Source: Lelliottia sp. JS-SCA-14 (GTDB taxonomy: Bacteria; Pseudomonadota; Gammaproteobacteria; Enterobacterales; Enterobacteriaceae). From it: 64,000 bases of DNA. Where the stretch lies: contig NZ_CP141606.1 in assembly GCF_035593345.1 (NCBI RefSeq), positions 4,588,001 to 4,652,000 of the forward strand, in the 5' to 3' direction. Under the pieces are notes generated by a model. The model did not search any database. It was not told where the DNA came from and worked only from the letters and a program-made list of their open reading frames with translations. Below, one piece after another: positions 9,924 through 18,615 of the stretch (position 1 is the stretch's first letter; each line of letters opens with the position of its first letter). Both the position numbers and the translations under genes were made by a program.

Positions 9924-11573
9924 ATGTTCAACCAGAAATTACACGCTGCAGATATCGTCGAGTTCGAGGTTGCGGAAGAGCTGCGCTACGAAACCGATCC
10001 CTGCGAGTTGAAACTGGATGAGATGATCGAGGCGGAACCGGAACCCGAAATGATTGAGGGGCTGCCCGCGTCTGACGCGCTCACCCCGGCCGATCGCTAT
10101 CTTGAACTCTTCGAGCACGTCCAGTCGACGCGCCTGTTTGCCGACAGCAAAACCTTTCCCGACTGTGCGCCGAAGATGGACCCGCTCGACATCCTCATTC
10201 GCTATCGCAAGGTGCGACGCCACCGCGATTTCGACCTGAAACGTTTTGTCGAAAACCACTTCTGGATGCCGGAGTCGCTGACCACCGAATACGTCTCCGA
10301 CCCGAGCCAGTCCCTCAAAGAGCACATTGATAATCTGTGGCCGGTGCTGACGCGCGAGCCGCAGGATCATATTCCGTGGTCGTCCCTGCTGGCGCTGCCG
10401 CAGGCCTATATCGTGCCTGGCGGGCGTTTCAGCGAGACTTACTACTGGGACTCCTATTTCACCATGCTGGGGCTGGCGGAGAGCGGGCGCAACGATCTGC
10501 TCAAGTGCATGGCCGACAATTTCGCGTGGATGATCGAGCGCTACGGGCACATCCCGAACGGGAACCGTACCTATTACCTCAGCCGCTCGCAGCCGCCGGT
10601 CTTTGCCCTGATGGTTGAGCTGTTTGAAGAGGACGGCGTGCGCGGGGCGAAGCGTTATCTCGACCATCTGTTGATGGAGTACGCTTTCTGGATGGACGGT
10701 GCCGAGTCGCTGGTGCTGAATCAGGCCTATCGCCACGTGGTGCGTATGCCGGACGGTTCGCTGCTCAACCGCTACTGGGACGACCGCGACACGCCGCGCG
10801 ATGAGTCGTGGATTGAAGATGTGGAAACGGCCAAACACTCGGGCCGTCCGCCGAATGAAGTTTATCGGGATCTGCGCGCGGGCGCGGCGTCGGGCTGGGA
10901 TTACTCCTCCCGCTGGCTGCGCGATGCCGGGCGTCTCGCCAGCATTCGCACCACCCAGTTTATCCCGATCGATTTGAACGCATTCCTGTTCAAGCTGGAA
11001 AGCGCTATCGCCAATATCTCCGGCGCAAAAGGCGATAAAGAGACCGAAACCACCTTCCGCCAGAAAGCCAACGACCGCCGCGCCGCCGTGAATCGCTTCC
11101 TGTGGGACGACGAAAACGGCTGTTACCGCGATTACGACTGGCGTCGTGAAGAGATGGGGCTGTTCTCCGCTGCCAGCATCGTGCCGCTGTACGTCGGGAT
11201 GTCGACCCACGAACAGGCCGACCGTCTGGCCGACACGGTGAAAGCCCGTCTGCTGACGCCGGGCGGGATTCTCGCTACCGAGCACGAAACGGGCGAACAG
11301 TGGGACAAACCGAACGGCTGGGCGCCGCTGCAGTGGATGGCGATTCAGGGGTTCAAACAGTACGGCAATGACTCGCTGGGAGATGAGATCGCCTGGAGTT
11401 GGCTGCAAACGGTGAACCACTTCTATAAAACGCACCACAAGCTGATTGAGAAGTACCACATCGCCAGCGGCACGCCGCGCGAAGGCGGCGGGGGCGAGTA
11501 TCCGTTGCAGGATGGTTTTGGCTGGACCAACGGCGTCGTGCGACGACTGATCGGGCTGTACGGAGAGCCTTAG
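9924..11573 (+). CDS. treF: TreF, cytoplasmic trehalase
   Basis: This 549-residue GH37 enzyme is the same length as E. coli TreF and hydrolyses trehalose to two glucose molecules in the cytoplasm. There is no signal peptide, which separates it from periplasmic TreA. Both trehalase signatures are visible: [15 protein letters not shown] near residue 160, and the glycine-rich [17 protein letters not shown] near the C-terminus. A GGAGG motif precedes the ATG with a rather long spacing of 11 nt. In E. coli treF is RpoS-controlled; the 278-nt gap upstream shows no promoter I would call firmly. Confidence 0.97.
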   Translation: MFNQKLHAADIVEFEVAEELRYETDPCELKLDEMIEAEPEPEMIEGLPASDALTPADRYLELFEHVQSTRLFADSKTFPDCAPKMDPLDILIRYRKVRRHRDFDLKRFVENHFWMPESLTTEYVSDPSQSLKEHIDNLWPVLTREPQDHIPWSSLLALPQAYIVPGGRFSETYYWDSYFTMLGLAESGRNDLLKCMADNFAWMIERYGHIPNGNRTYYLSRSQPPVFALMVELFEEDGVRGAKRYLDHLLMEYAFWMDGAESLVLNQAYRHVVRMPDGSLLNRYWDDRDTPRDESWIEDVETAKHSGRPPNEVYRDLRAGAASGWDYSSRWLRDAGRLASIRTTQFIPIDLNAFLFKLESAIANISGAKGDKETETTFRQKANDRRAAVNRFLWDDENGCYRDYDWRREEMGLFSAASIVPLYVGMSTHEQADRLADTVKARLLTPGGILATEHETGEQWDKPNGWAPLQWMAIQGFKQYGNDSLGDEIAWSWLQTVNHFYKTHHKLIEKYHIASGTPREGGGGEYPLQDGFGWTNGVVRRLIGLYGEP

Positions 11574-11600
11574 CGGTTTCTGGCTTCGGTGCATAAAAAA

Positions 11601-11742
11601 GCCGGGTGGCGGCTTCGCCTTACCCGGCCTACAAAAGCTAATAACCCTAATCTGTAGGCCCGATAAGCGCAGCGCCATCGGGCAATTTCCAGCTCTGGTG
11701 CTTAAAAAAGCCGGGTGGCGGCTGCGCCTTACCCGGCCTACA
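11601..11742. repeat. Cluster of three REP palindromes (BIME)
   Basis: Units at 11601-11633, 11652-11683 and 11710-11742 alternate in orientation. The first and third share GCCGGGTGGCGGC and differ at only one or two positions. The cluster fills the gap between convergent treF and the HEPN-type gene. Confidence 0.85.
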
Positions 11743-11765
11743 AATGCAATGGAGTCAGGTGGAAA

Positions 11766-13364
11766 TTAGCGAATCACATCATAAATATCGGTCTGAATTG
11801 TTTGCCATTTTTTCGTGCTCGCATCCGGCTGCGCCAGGGCGCGGCGCTTCGCCTGATCGGCTTCGTATTTCTGCCGCTGCACCACCGCGGGTACCGTACA
11901 GAACGCCTTCAGATATTGCTTGCGTATGGAGGTCAGCTGTTCGCCGTTCGCCATCGCATGACTCACGGTTGCAATAAAGCGACGACAGGGTTTCTGCTCG
12001 ACCATTTGCAGGCGGTAGCGCATCAACACTTCCAGCACGTCATCGTATCCGGCTGACATCGCCTGCTCGGTCCAGGACATCTTCCAGTCCATTCCGCCCT
12101 TTAAAAACAGCAGCGTCGCGCGAGTATCATTGCGATCGATGGCCGAGCGGAAGTTATTCTCATCCCAGGTCACACCCATACGCGTCAGTTTTTCCCGCGA
12201 GGACGGGGCTTCGCGCATCTCTTGCGCCACCTGCGGCGGCTCAGGGTTGGGCGCGGCAGCCGCTGACGGCGGACTGCTGCCGAACACCAGCCAGACTCCG
12301 CCCGCAACAATCGCCAGCACCATCACCCCCACCGCACCCCACAGTGCGCCGGAGATCAGCTGGTCGCGCTGCTCGGGTGTGCGCGGCGCGCGCTGAGTTG
12401 GCTTTTCAATGCTGTCGCGAATTTCAAACAGATCGCCGCCGGTCTGACGGTCCATCTTCTGCGCATTTTCCCAGAAGTTATGCAGCTCGCTGGCGTCGAC
12501 CGCCATCAGCCCGGTCGGGTTGATGCGCGTGCGCCCTTCTTCAAACGCCCGCTGGATCGGCCCGGCAATCTGGGCGTAGTAGTTATCCAGCAGCAAAAGT
12601 TGCGCCGAGCTCAGCGCCTGCTGCACGGTGAGCATATTGCGGATCTGGCGGATGTCATCGAGGAAGGTTTGCAGGGTTTTGCGCGGCTCCACCAGCAGCG
12701 TTAAATTCGAGCGGTCATTAAACAGCGACGAGTAGTAGCGGCTGAACTCTTTCTTATCCACCAGCATCTGCGCCATTTCGCTGAACATCATGCCGCTCAG
12801 CACGTCGTTTCGCTCGCTGTTTTTCAGCCAGCGGCGGACGCGGTCGGCATTGAAGAGAGTTTTGAGGTGATTATTAAGCCGCACCGGATCGGGCCACGCC
12901 TGCATGATCAAGGATTTAATCATCAGTTCGAGCGCGCGCACCTGCTTATGGGCCTGAAGTTGCAGGGATTCGTTGCCCGGCGCGAGATCGGTGTTATAGC
13001 CCAGCAAGGGCTGCTGCAGACGAAGATGTTCCAGCGCCGTGACGAAACGCACCGCGGCGATCAGCTGGTTTTGGCTGACATCCTGGCCGCTTTCATATTT
13101 CGGCACGCGCTGCTGCAACAGGCGTAATTGCAGCGTGAAGTCGGACATTTCGGCGTCATTGAGATTCAGCCGTTTCGCCACCGGTCCCCATCCGCCCAGC
13201 GCCAGTCGGGCCGTATCGAGCTGGTCGAGGAACCAGCGCGGGTCTTTCCCTTCAGAGACGTGCACATCCAGGAGCAGTAAGATCTCCACGGATGCATGAC
13301 GAATAATGCCAATACAATGTTCAAACTGCTCGCCGATATGGTGCGATGTACCCGATGTCATCAT
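11766..13364 (-). CDS. HEPN-type membrane protein with ankyrin-like C-terminus (STY4199-like)
   Basis: I recognise this 532-residue protein only as resembling the STY4199 family of HEPN-domain proteins in Salmonella and Enterobacter; no function is established. Residues 1-320 are helical and soluble. A single hydrophobic segment, LWGAVGVMVLAIVAGGVWLVF, spans about 341-361. A Pro/Ala/Ser-rich linker follows (362-392), and then a region (about 400-455) with ankyrin-like spacing. The canonical HEPN RNase signature R-x4-6-H is not evident; the nearest candidate, RLNNH (162-166), has only three intervening residues. The start could be either of two adjacent ATGs (13364 or 13361); AAGGA spacing favours the second. 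E. coli has the LuxR-type yhjB near this position. REP units lie at its 3' end. Confidence 0.6.
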   Translation of the reverse strand: MMTSGTSHHIGEQFEHCIGIIRHASVEILLLLDVHVSEGKDPRWFLDQLDTARLALGGWGPVAKRLNLNDAEMSDFTLQLRLLQQRVPKYESGQDVSQNQLIAAVRFVTALEHLRLQQPLLGYNTDLAPGNESLQLQAHKQVRALELMIKSLIMQAWPDPVRLNNHLKTLFNADRVRRWLKNSERNDVLSGMMFSEMAQMLVDKKEFSRYYSSLFNDRSNLTLLVEPRKTLQTFLDDIRQIRNMLTVQQALSSAQLLLLDNYYAQIAGPIQRAFEEGRTRINPTGLMAVDASELHNFWENAQKMDRQTGGDLFEIRDSIEKPTQRAPRTPEQRDQLISGALWGAVGVMVLAIVAGGVWLVFGSSPPSAAAAPNPEPPQVAQEMREAPSSREKLTRMGVTWDENNFRSAIDRNDTRATLLFLKGGMDWKMSWTEQAMSAGYDDVLEVLMRYRLQMVEQKPCRRFIATVSHAMANGEQLTSIRKQYLKAFCTVPAVVQRQKYEADQAKRRALAQPDASTKKWQTIQTDIYDVIR

Positions 13365-13508
13365 TTTCCTTAAGTACTACAAAGCTAATTAAGCTGGCCT
13401 TAAAGGCAATTTTTTCTTTTATTTCTGTGCTGTTAAACCATAACTGAGATTATGGAGAAATAAAGTGACAGCTCTATAATCATTGAAAATAGTTATGGGA
13501 GAAAACGA

Positions 13509-14048
13509 ATGCCGGTACTCACTACTTCACGCCTGACCTGCTCGCCTGTACAGGAACAGGACTGGCCGTTTTACCTGTCGCTGCAACAACACCCCGATGT
13601 GATGCGATTTATCGCCGATAAGCGGCCAATTGCCGTCATTCGGGAGGCATTCGAACCTCGTCTACAGCCGTGGGAACCCGGCAGCGCACATTGGCTGTGT
13701 CTGATTGTGCGTGATACCGCAAGCCTCACACCGCTGGGTGCTACCGGTTATATTCACAGAGAAAATGACTGCGCGGAAGTGGGCTTTATTTTCGCCGCAG
13801 AATCGCAGGGGAAAGGTTACGGATATGAGTCGTTACGCGCCGTGTGTGATTACGCGTTTAACGAGGGGGGAATTCGCCGTCTGACCGCCACGGTGACGGT
13901 GGGCAACGTCGCCTCCCGCGGCCTGCTGGAGAAAGCAGGCTTTGTGCTGGAAGGCGAGTTGCGGGAAAACTACTGGCTGGCGGATAGCTGGCATAACGAC
14001 TGGATTTTCAGCCTGTTAAAGCATGAATTTCAGCCTGAAAGCCGTTAA
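13509..14048 (+). CDS. GNAT-family N-acetyltransferase (RimJ/RimL-like)
   Basis: This 179-residue protein has the RimJ/RimL-type GNAT layout: an N-terminal LTTSRLTC strand, a central EVGFIF strand, and the acetyl-CoA pyrophosphate loop QGKGYG at residues 100-105. These are followed by the typical NVASRGLLEKAGF segment (133-145). RimL-type enzymes acetylate protein N-termini or small molecules; the acceptor here cannot be told. It has no E. coli K-12 counterpart at this position, is divergent from the HEPN-type gene, and ends only 4 nt from the stop of the convergent SDR gene. Confidence 0.85.
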   Translation: MPVLTTSRLTCSPVQEQDWPFYLSLQQHPDVMRFIADKRPIAVIREAFEPRLQPWEPGSAHWLCLIVRDTASLTPLGATGYIHRENDCAEVGFIFAAESQGKGYGYESLRAVCDYAFNEGGIRRLTATVTVGNVASRGLLEKAGFVLEGELRENYWLADSWHNDWIFSLLKHEFQPESR

Positions 14049-14052
14049 GAAA

Positions 14053-14811
14053 TTACAGGAACATCCCGCCTGACACTTCGATGCGCTGAGCATTCATCCA
14101 CCCCAGTTCGTCGCTCAGCAGGGCCGCGATGGCGTCACCGATATCGTCCGGCAGTCCGACACGCCCAAGGGCCGTATTCGAGGCCACCATCTGATTAATC
14201 TGCGCATTATCGCGCACCCGTCCGCCGCCAAAATCGGTCTCAATCGCGCCCGGGGCGATGATATTGGCGGTGATTTTACGCGCGCCTAACTCTTTGGCCT
14301 GATAGCGAGTCAGCACTTCCATCGCCCCTTTCATCGCCGCGTAGGTACTGGAACCCGGCTGGGCAAAACGCGCCAGTCCGCTGGAGACGTTGAGGATGCG
14401 TCCGCCGTCTTTGATCAGCGGCAGCAGGCGCTGGGTCAGGAAGAACGGGCCTTTGAAATGGACGTTCATCGCGTCGTCAAACTGCGCTTCGCTGGTCTCC
14501 GCAAAGGGCGCGTATAAACCCGTTCCAGCGTTGTTCAATAAATAATCGAAGGTGTCACGCTGCCAGACATGTTTAAGCTGGGAGAGCACTTCAGCGGCAA
14601 AACGTTCGAAGGCTGAGGTATCCCCGACGTTCAGCTGCAATGCCACCGCTTTCACCCCTTTTAATTCAATTTCGCGCACCACTTCCTGCGCTTCTTTCTG
14701 GCTGCTGTTGTAGGTCAGGATGATGTGGGTTCCCTTCGCCGCCAGCTTCAGCGCTGCGTTTTTACCTAAGCCGCGGCTGCCACCTGTCACTAATGCAATA
14801 CGTTCACTCAT
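14053..14811 (-). CDS. SDR-family oxidoreductase
   Basis: This 252-residue classical short-chain dehydrogenase/reductase has the NAD(P) loop TGGSRGLG (residues 9-16), NNAG (93-96), the catalytic serine pair S143/S144 and YAAMK (Y157, K161). The substrate is unknown. The start at MSERIALV has a GAGG 6 nt upstream; the frame is open further upstream but without homology-like sequence. It is divergent from the LysR gene by 119 nt. An inverted pair TTATT (14853-14857) and AATAA (14873-14877) in that gap could be a LysR-type operator, which would make this gene the regulator's target. That link is inferred from position only. Confidence 0.85.
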   Translation of the reverse strand: MSERIALVTGGSRGLGKNAALKLAAKGTHIILTYNSSQKEAQEVVREIELKGVKAVALQLNVGDTSAFERFAAEVLSQLKHVWQRDTFDYLLNNAGTGLYAPFAETSEAQFDDAMNVHFKGPFFLTQRLLPLIKDGGRILNVSSGLARFAQPGSSTYAAMKGAMEVLTRYQAKELGARKITANIIAPGAIETDFGGGRVRDNAQINQMVASNTALGRVGLPDDIGDAIAALLSDELGWMNAQRIEVSGGMFL

Positions 14812-14930
14812 GATAAACCTCGTTTCGTTTGATATGGCGATTGAGTAAGAGCTTATTAGGTGATAGAAAATCAATAAAGATGGCAGAAAACGCTTCACTG
14901 TTTCACTGACAACAATAATGAGCGCAGCCT

Positions 14931-15830
14931 ATGGATAAAATTCACGCAATGCAGCTCTTCATCCGCGTGGCGGAAATGGAGAGTTTTTCTCGCGCCGCGG
15001 ACACGTCAGGACTTCCTAAAGGTAGCGTATCGCGCCAGATTCAGGCGCTGGAAAACCTGCTCGGCACCCAGCTGTTACACCGCACGACGCGCCGCGTCAG
15101 CCTCACGCAGGACGGGATGGTTTACTACGAGCGGGCAAAAGATCTGCTGGCCAACCTCGACGAACTGGACGGTCTTTTCCAGCACGACCCCACCAGCATC
15201 AGCGGGCGCTTGCGCGTCGATATGCCCGTTGGCGTTGCGCGAAATTTAGTCATCCCGAAACTGCCCGCCTTTTTGCAGCAGTACCCTGGTATTGAGCTGG
15301 AACTGAGCAGCAGCGACCGGATGGTCGATGTGATACGCGAAGGGTTCGACTGCGTGGTGCGCGTCGGCACGCTGAAGGATTCGGGGTTAATCGCCCGCTC
15401 GCTCGGCAAACTGTCGATCATTAACTGCGCCAGCCCCGACTATCTGGCGCGTTTTGGCTACCCGGAGAATCTGGACGATCTGGCCTCTCACGCGGTGATT
15501 CACTACGCCCTGAACCTGGGCACGCGTCCGCAGGGGTTCGAGTTTTATAACGGCGATAGCACTCAGTGGGTGAAAACCGGCGGCATTTTGACAGTCAACA
15601 GCACCGAGACCTATCACGCGGCGTGTCTGGCCGGTCTGGGCATTATTCAGGTTCCGCGCGTGGGCGTGCGTGAGGCGATCAAGGCCAAAAAAATGGTCGA
15701 GATCCTGCCGCAATACCGTGCAGAACCGATGCCGGTTTCCCTGATCTACCCGCATCGGCGTAACCTCTCGCGCCGCGTTCATCTGTTCATGGAGTGGCTA
15801 ACAACGATAATGAAAGCCTACGTTGACTAG
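14931..15830 (+). CDS. yhjC: LysR-family transcriptional regulator, YhjC-like
   Basis: This 299-residue protein equals E. coli YhjC in length and resembles it closely in the N-terminus (MDKIHAMQLFIRVAEMESFSRAA, DNA-binding helix PKGSVSRQIQALE). The C-terminal two-thirds is the effector-binding domain. Position before yhjD matches E. coli. LysR proteins usually repress themselves and control the divergent neighbour, here an SDR oxidoreductase. The effector is unknown. The regulator name rests on similarity and synteny. Confidence 0.85.
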   Translation: MDKIHAMQLFIRVAEMESFSRAADTSGLPKGSVSRQIQALENLLGTQLLHRTTRRVSLTQDGMVYYERAKDLLANLDELDGLFQHDPTSISGRLRVDMPVGVARNLVIPKLPAFLQQYPGIELELSSSDRMVDVIREGFDCVVRVGTLKDSGLIARSLGKLSIINCASPDYLARFGYPENLDDLASHAVIHYALNLGTRPQGFEFYNGDSTQWVKTGGILTVNSTETYHAACLAGLGIIQVPRVGVREAIKAKKMVEILPQYRAEPMPVSLIYPHRRNLSRRVHLFMEWLTTIMKAYVD

Positions 15831-15882
15831 TCGCAGTCTATAATTCAGTAAATTCCCGCCAAACGAAAAAAGGAAAATGCGC

Positions 15883-16908
15883 GTGACGCCGGAAAACAAC
15901 CCGCAACGACCCACCCAGGAACTGGAGTACGACCCCATCAAGAAGATGGAAGCAGAGCCGGAAAAAAATCCCTCATCCAGCAAGGCCACCAAAGCGCTGG
16001 AAACCGTCACCGGAACGGCGCAGAAGATTCAGCGCCGCCCGATGATTGCGCACCTGATCCGCGCCGCAGAACGCTTTAACGACCGTATGGGCAACCAGTT
16101 TGGAGCGGCCATCACCTACTTCTCCTTCCTGTCGATGATCCCGATTATGATGGTGTCCTTTGCCGCGGCGGGTTTTGTCCTCGCCTCGCACCCGACGCTG
16201 TTACAGGACATTTTCAACAAGATCCTGATTAACGTCAGCGACCCGACGCTGGCCGCCACCCTGAAAAGCACCATCAACACCGCCGTGCAGCAGCGTACCA
16301 CCGTGGGGATTGTTGGGCTGTTGATCGCCCTTTATTCCGGGATCAACTGGATGGGGAACCTGCGCGAGGCGATTCGTGCCCAGTCGCGCGACGTCTGGGA
16401 GCGCACGCCGCAGGACCAGGAGAAAATCTGGATTAAGTATTTCCGCGACTTCGTATCGCTGATTGGCCTGCTGGTCGCCCTGGTCGTGACGCTGTCGATC
16501 ACCTCCGTTGCCGGCTCTGCGCAGCAGATGATCATCTCGGCGCTGTATCTGGACTACATCGAGTGGCTGAAACCCGCCTGGCGGCTGATTGGTCTGGCGA
16601 TTTCAATCTTCGCCAACTATCTGCTGTTCTTTTGGATTTTCTGGCGTTTACCGCGACACCGTCCGCGCAAGAAAGCGCTGATCCGCGGGACCTTCATCGC
16701 TGCCATCGGCTTTGAAGTGATTAAGATCGTGATGACCTACACCCTGCCGTCGCTGGTCAAATCCCCGTCCGGCGCGGCGTTTGGCTCGGTGCTAGGCCTG
16801 ATGGCGTTCTTCTACTTCTTCGCCCGCCTGACGCTGTTCTGCGCCGCCTGGATCGCCACCGCCGAGTACAAAGACGACCCGCGCATGCCGGGCAAAACCC
16901 ACCGCTAA
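15883..16908 (+). CDS. yhjD: YhjD, inner-membrane protein of the YihY family
   Basis: This encodes a 341-residue polytopic membrane protein; E. coli YhjD has 337 residues. The first 75 residues are hydrophilic and variable, and the rest is very conserved (AITYFSFLSMIPI, ALYSGINWMGNLREAIRAQSRDVW). An altered yhjD allele in E. coli suppresses the need for Kdo on lipid A, which suggested a lipid transport role, but function is unproven. I choose the GTG at 15883: AAGGAA lies 7 nt upstream and the sequence then aligns with E. coli MTQEN. An ATG two codons earlier (15877) is too close to the ribosome-binding site. Confidence 0.92.
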   Translation: MTPENNPQRPTQELEYDPIKKMEAEPEKNPSSSKATKALETVTGTAQKIQRRPMIAHLIRAAERFNDRMGNQFGAAITYFSFLSMIPIMMVSFAAAGFVLASHPTLLQDIFNKILINVSDPTLAATLKSTINTAVQQRTTVGIVGLLIALYSGINWMGNLREAIRAQSRDVWERTPQDQEKIWIKYFRDFVSLIGLLVALVVTLSITSVAGSAQQMIISALYLDYIEWLKPAWRLIGLAISIFANYLLFFWIFWRLPRHRPRKKALIRGTFIAAIGFEVIKIVMTYTLPSLVKSPSGAAFGSVLGLMAFFYFFARLTLFCAAWIATAEYKDDPRMPGKTHR

Positions 16909-16915
16909 ACCCCTT

Positions 16916-16951
16916 ATCGGGCTGAATAAGAATGCAAAATTTCAGCCCGAT
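16916..16951 (+). terminator. Hairpin after yhjD, possible terminator
   Basis: ATCGGGCTGAA (16916-16926) pairs perfectly with TTCAGCCCGAT (16941-16951) around a 14-nt loop. No strong T-run follows directly, so termination is uncertain. Confidence 0.45.
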
Positions 16952-17182
16952 TCGGCATTTCAGCATATAAATCCAGCCTGTAACTTTTATTTAACCAAAA
17001 ACCAGTTTTATCGACTGATATTTAAATTCTGTGAAGCATTTCATGGAAGGGTTTTCGTCAGGCTGAAGATTATCCGCTTTTTGCTGCTTTTCTCGCCGCT
17101 TCGCGCCCCTGTTACAGATTGAAATGTCGCTTTTGCTATGCGTAATATGGCCTTTCGTCAGACCAAACAATAAGAAAATTTT

Positions 17183-18505
17183 ATGCAAGCCACCGCCACA
17201 ACTCTCGATTCAGAACCGGAAAGCACGCCGGTCAACTCGCGTAATAAAGTCGTCGTTGCCTCACTGATTGGCACCGCCATCGAATTCTTCGATTTCTATA
17301 TTTACGCCACCGCCGCGGTCATCGTCTTTCCGCATATCTTCTTCCCGCAGGGCGATCCGACGGCGGCAACGCTTCAGTCGCTGGCCACCTTCGCCATCGC
17401 CTTTATTGCCCGTCCGATTGGTTCGGCGGTGTTCGGCCACTTTGGCGACCGCGTCGGGCGCAAAGTCACTCTGGTGGCCTCGCTGCTGACGATGGGGATT
17501 TCTACCGTGGCGATCGGCCTGCTGCCGACTTACGAAACCATTGGTATTCTGGCGCCGGTCCTGCTGGCATTGGCGCGTTTTGGTCAGGGCCTGGGCCTTG
17601 GCGGTGAATGGGGCGGCGCGGCGCTGCTGGCGACAGAGAATGCGCCACCGCGTAAACGCGCGCTGTACGGCTCTTTCCCGCAGCTGGGCGCGCCGATTGG
17701 CTTCTTCTTTGCCAACGGCACCTTCCTGCTGCTCTCCTGGCTCCTGACCGATGAGCAGTTCATGAGCTGGGGCTGGCGCATTCCGTTTATCTTCTCGGCG
17801 GTGCTGGTACTGATCGGCCTGTATGTCCGCGTTTCCCTGCATGAAACGCCGGTGTTCGCCAAAGTGGCGGCGGCGAAGAAGCAGGTGAAAATCCCGCTCG
17901 GCACGCTGCTGACCAAACATCTTCGCGTGACCGTGCTGGGCACCTTCATCATGCTGGCGACCTACACGCTGTTTTATATTATGACGGTCTACTCCATGAC
18001 CTTCAGCACCGCCGCCGCGCCTGTGGGGCTGGGTCTGCCGCGTAACGAAGTGCTGTGGATGCTGATGATGGCGGTGATCGGGTTTGGCGTGATGGTGCCG
18101 ATTGCCGGGCTGCTGGCCGACCGATTTGGCCGTCGCTCGAGCATGATCGTGATTACGTCGCTGATTATTCTGTTCGCGCTGTTCGTCTTCCCGCCGCTGT
18201 TGGGTTCCGGCAGTCCGGCGCTGGTGATGGCTTACTTACTGATTGGTTTGAGCCTGATGGGGCTGACCTTTGGCCCGATGGGGGCGCTGCTACCGGAGCT
18301 GTTCCCGACGGAAGTGCGTTATACCGGGGCGTCGTTCTCCTATAACGTATCGTCGATTCTGGGTGCGTCTGTGGCACCGTATATCGCCACCTGGTTACAG
18401 GCGAATTATGGTCTGTTCTACGTGGGTGTGTATCTGGCGGCGATGGCAGGGTTGACGCTGATTGCGTTGTTGTTGACGCATGAGACGAAGCATCAAGCGT
18501 TGTGA
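17183..18505 (+). CDS. yhjE: YhjE, MFS metabolite transporter
   Basis: This 440-residue, 12-segment transporter is the same length as E. coli YhjE and belongs to the metabolite:H+ symporter branch of the major facilitator superfamily (relatives of ProP, ShiA, KgtP). The signature GHFGDRVGRK lies between segments 2 and 3, and its repeat LADRFGRRSS sits in the second half. The charged, variable first 22 residues are cytoplasmic. Substrate is unknown. It is followed by a REP pair. Confidence 0.95.
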   Translation: MQATATTLDSEPESTPVNSRNKVVVASLIGTAIEFFDFYIYATAAVIVFPHIFFPQGDPTAATLQSLATFAIAFIARPIGSAVFGHFGDRVGRKVTLVASLLTMGISTVAIGLLPTYETIGILAPVLLALARFGQGLGLGGEWGGAALLATENAPPRKRALYGSFPQLGAPIGFFFANGTFLLLSWLLTDEQFMSWGWRIPFIFSAVLVLIGLYVRVSLHETPVFAKVAAAKKQVKIPLGTLLTKHLRVTVLGTFIMLATYTLFYIMTVYSMTFSTAAAPVGLGLPRNEVLWMLMMAVIGFGVMVPIAGLLADRFGRRSSMIVITSLIILFALFVFPPLLGSGSPALVMAYLLIGLSLMGLTFGPMGALLPELFPTEVRYTGASFSYNVSSILGASVAPYIATWLQANYGLFYVGVYLAAMAGLTLIALLLTHETKHQAL

Positions 18506-18513
18506 TGGGTTTT

Positions 18514-18599
18514 GCCGGGTGGCGGCTTCGCCTTACCCGGCCTACGATTGGGGTTGGTTTTAGGTTTTGTAGGCCCGGTAAGCGAAGCGCCACCGGGCA
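18514..18599. repeat. REP pair (BIME) between yhjE and yhjG
   Basis: Two facing palindromes (18514-18546 and 18568-18599) carry the same GCCGGGTGGCGGC and GTAGGCCCGGTAAGCG sequences as the units at 4287 and 11601. They fill the gap between two convergent genes. Confidence 0.85.
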
Positions 18600-18615
18600 G
18601 CAAACCGCACAACAA

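Noticed and set aside
9939..11678. 579-codon open frame antisense to treF
   Set aside because: TreF aligns end to end with E. coli; the antisense product resembles no family.
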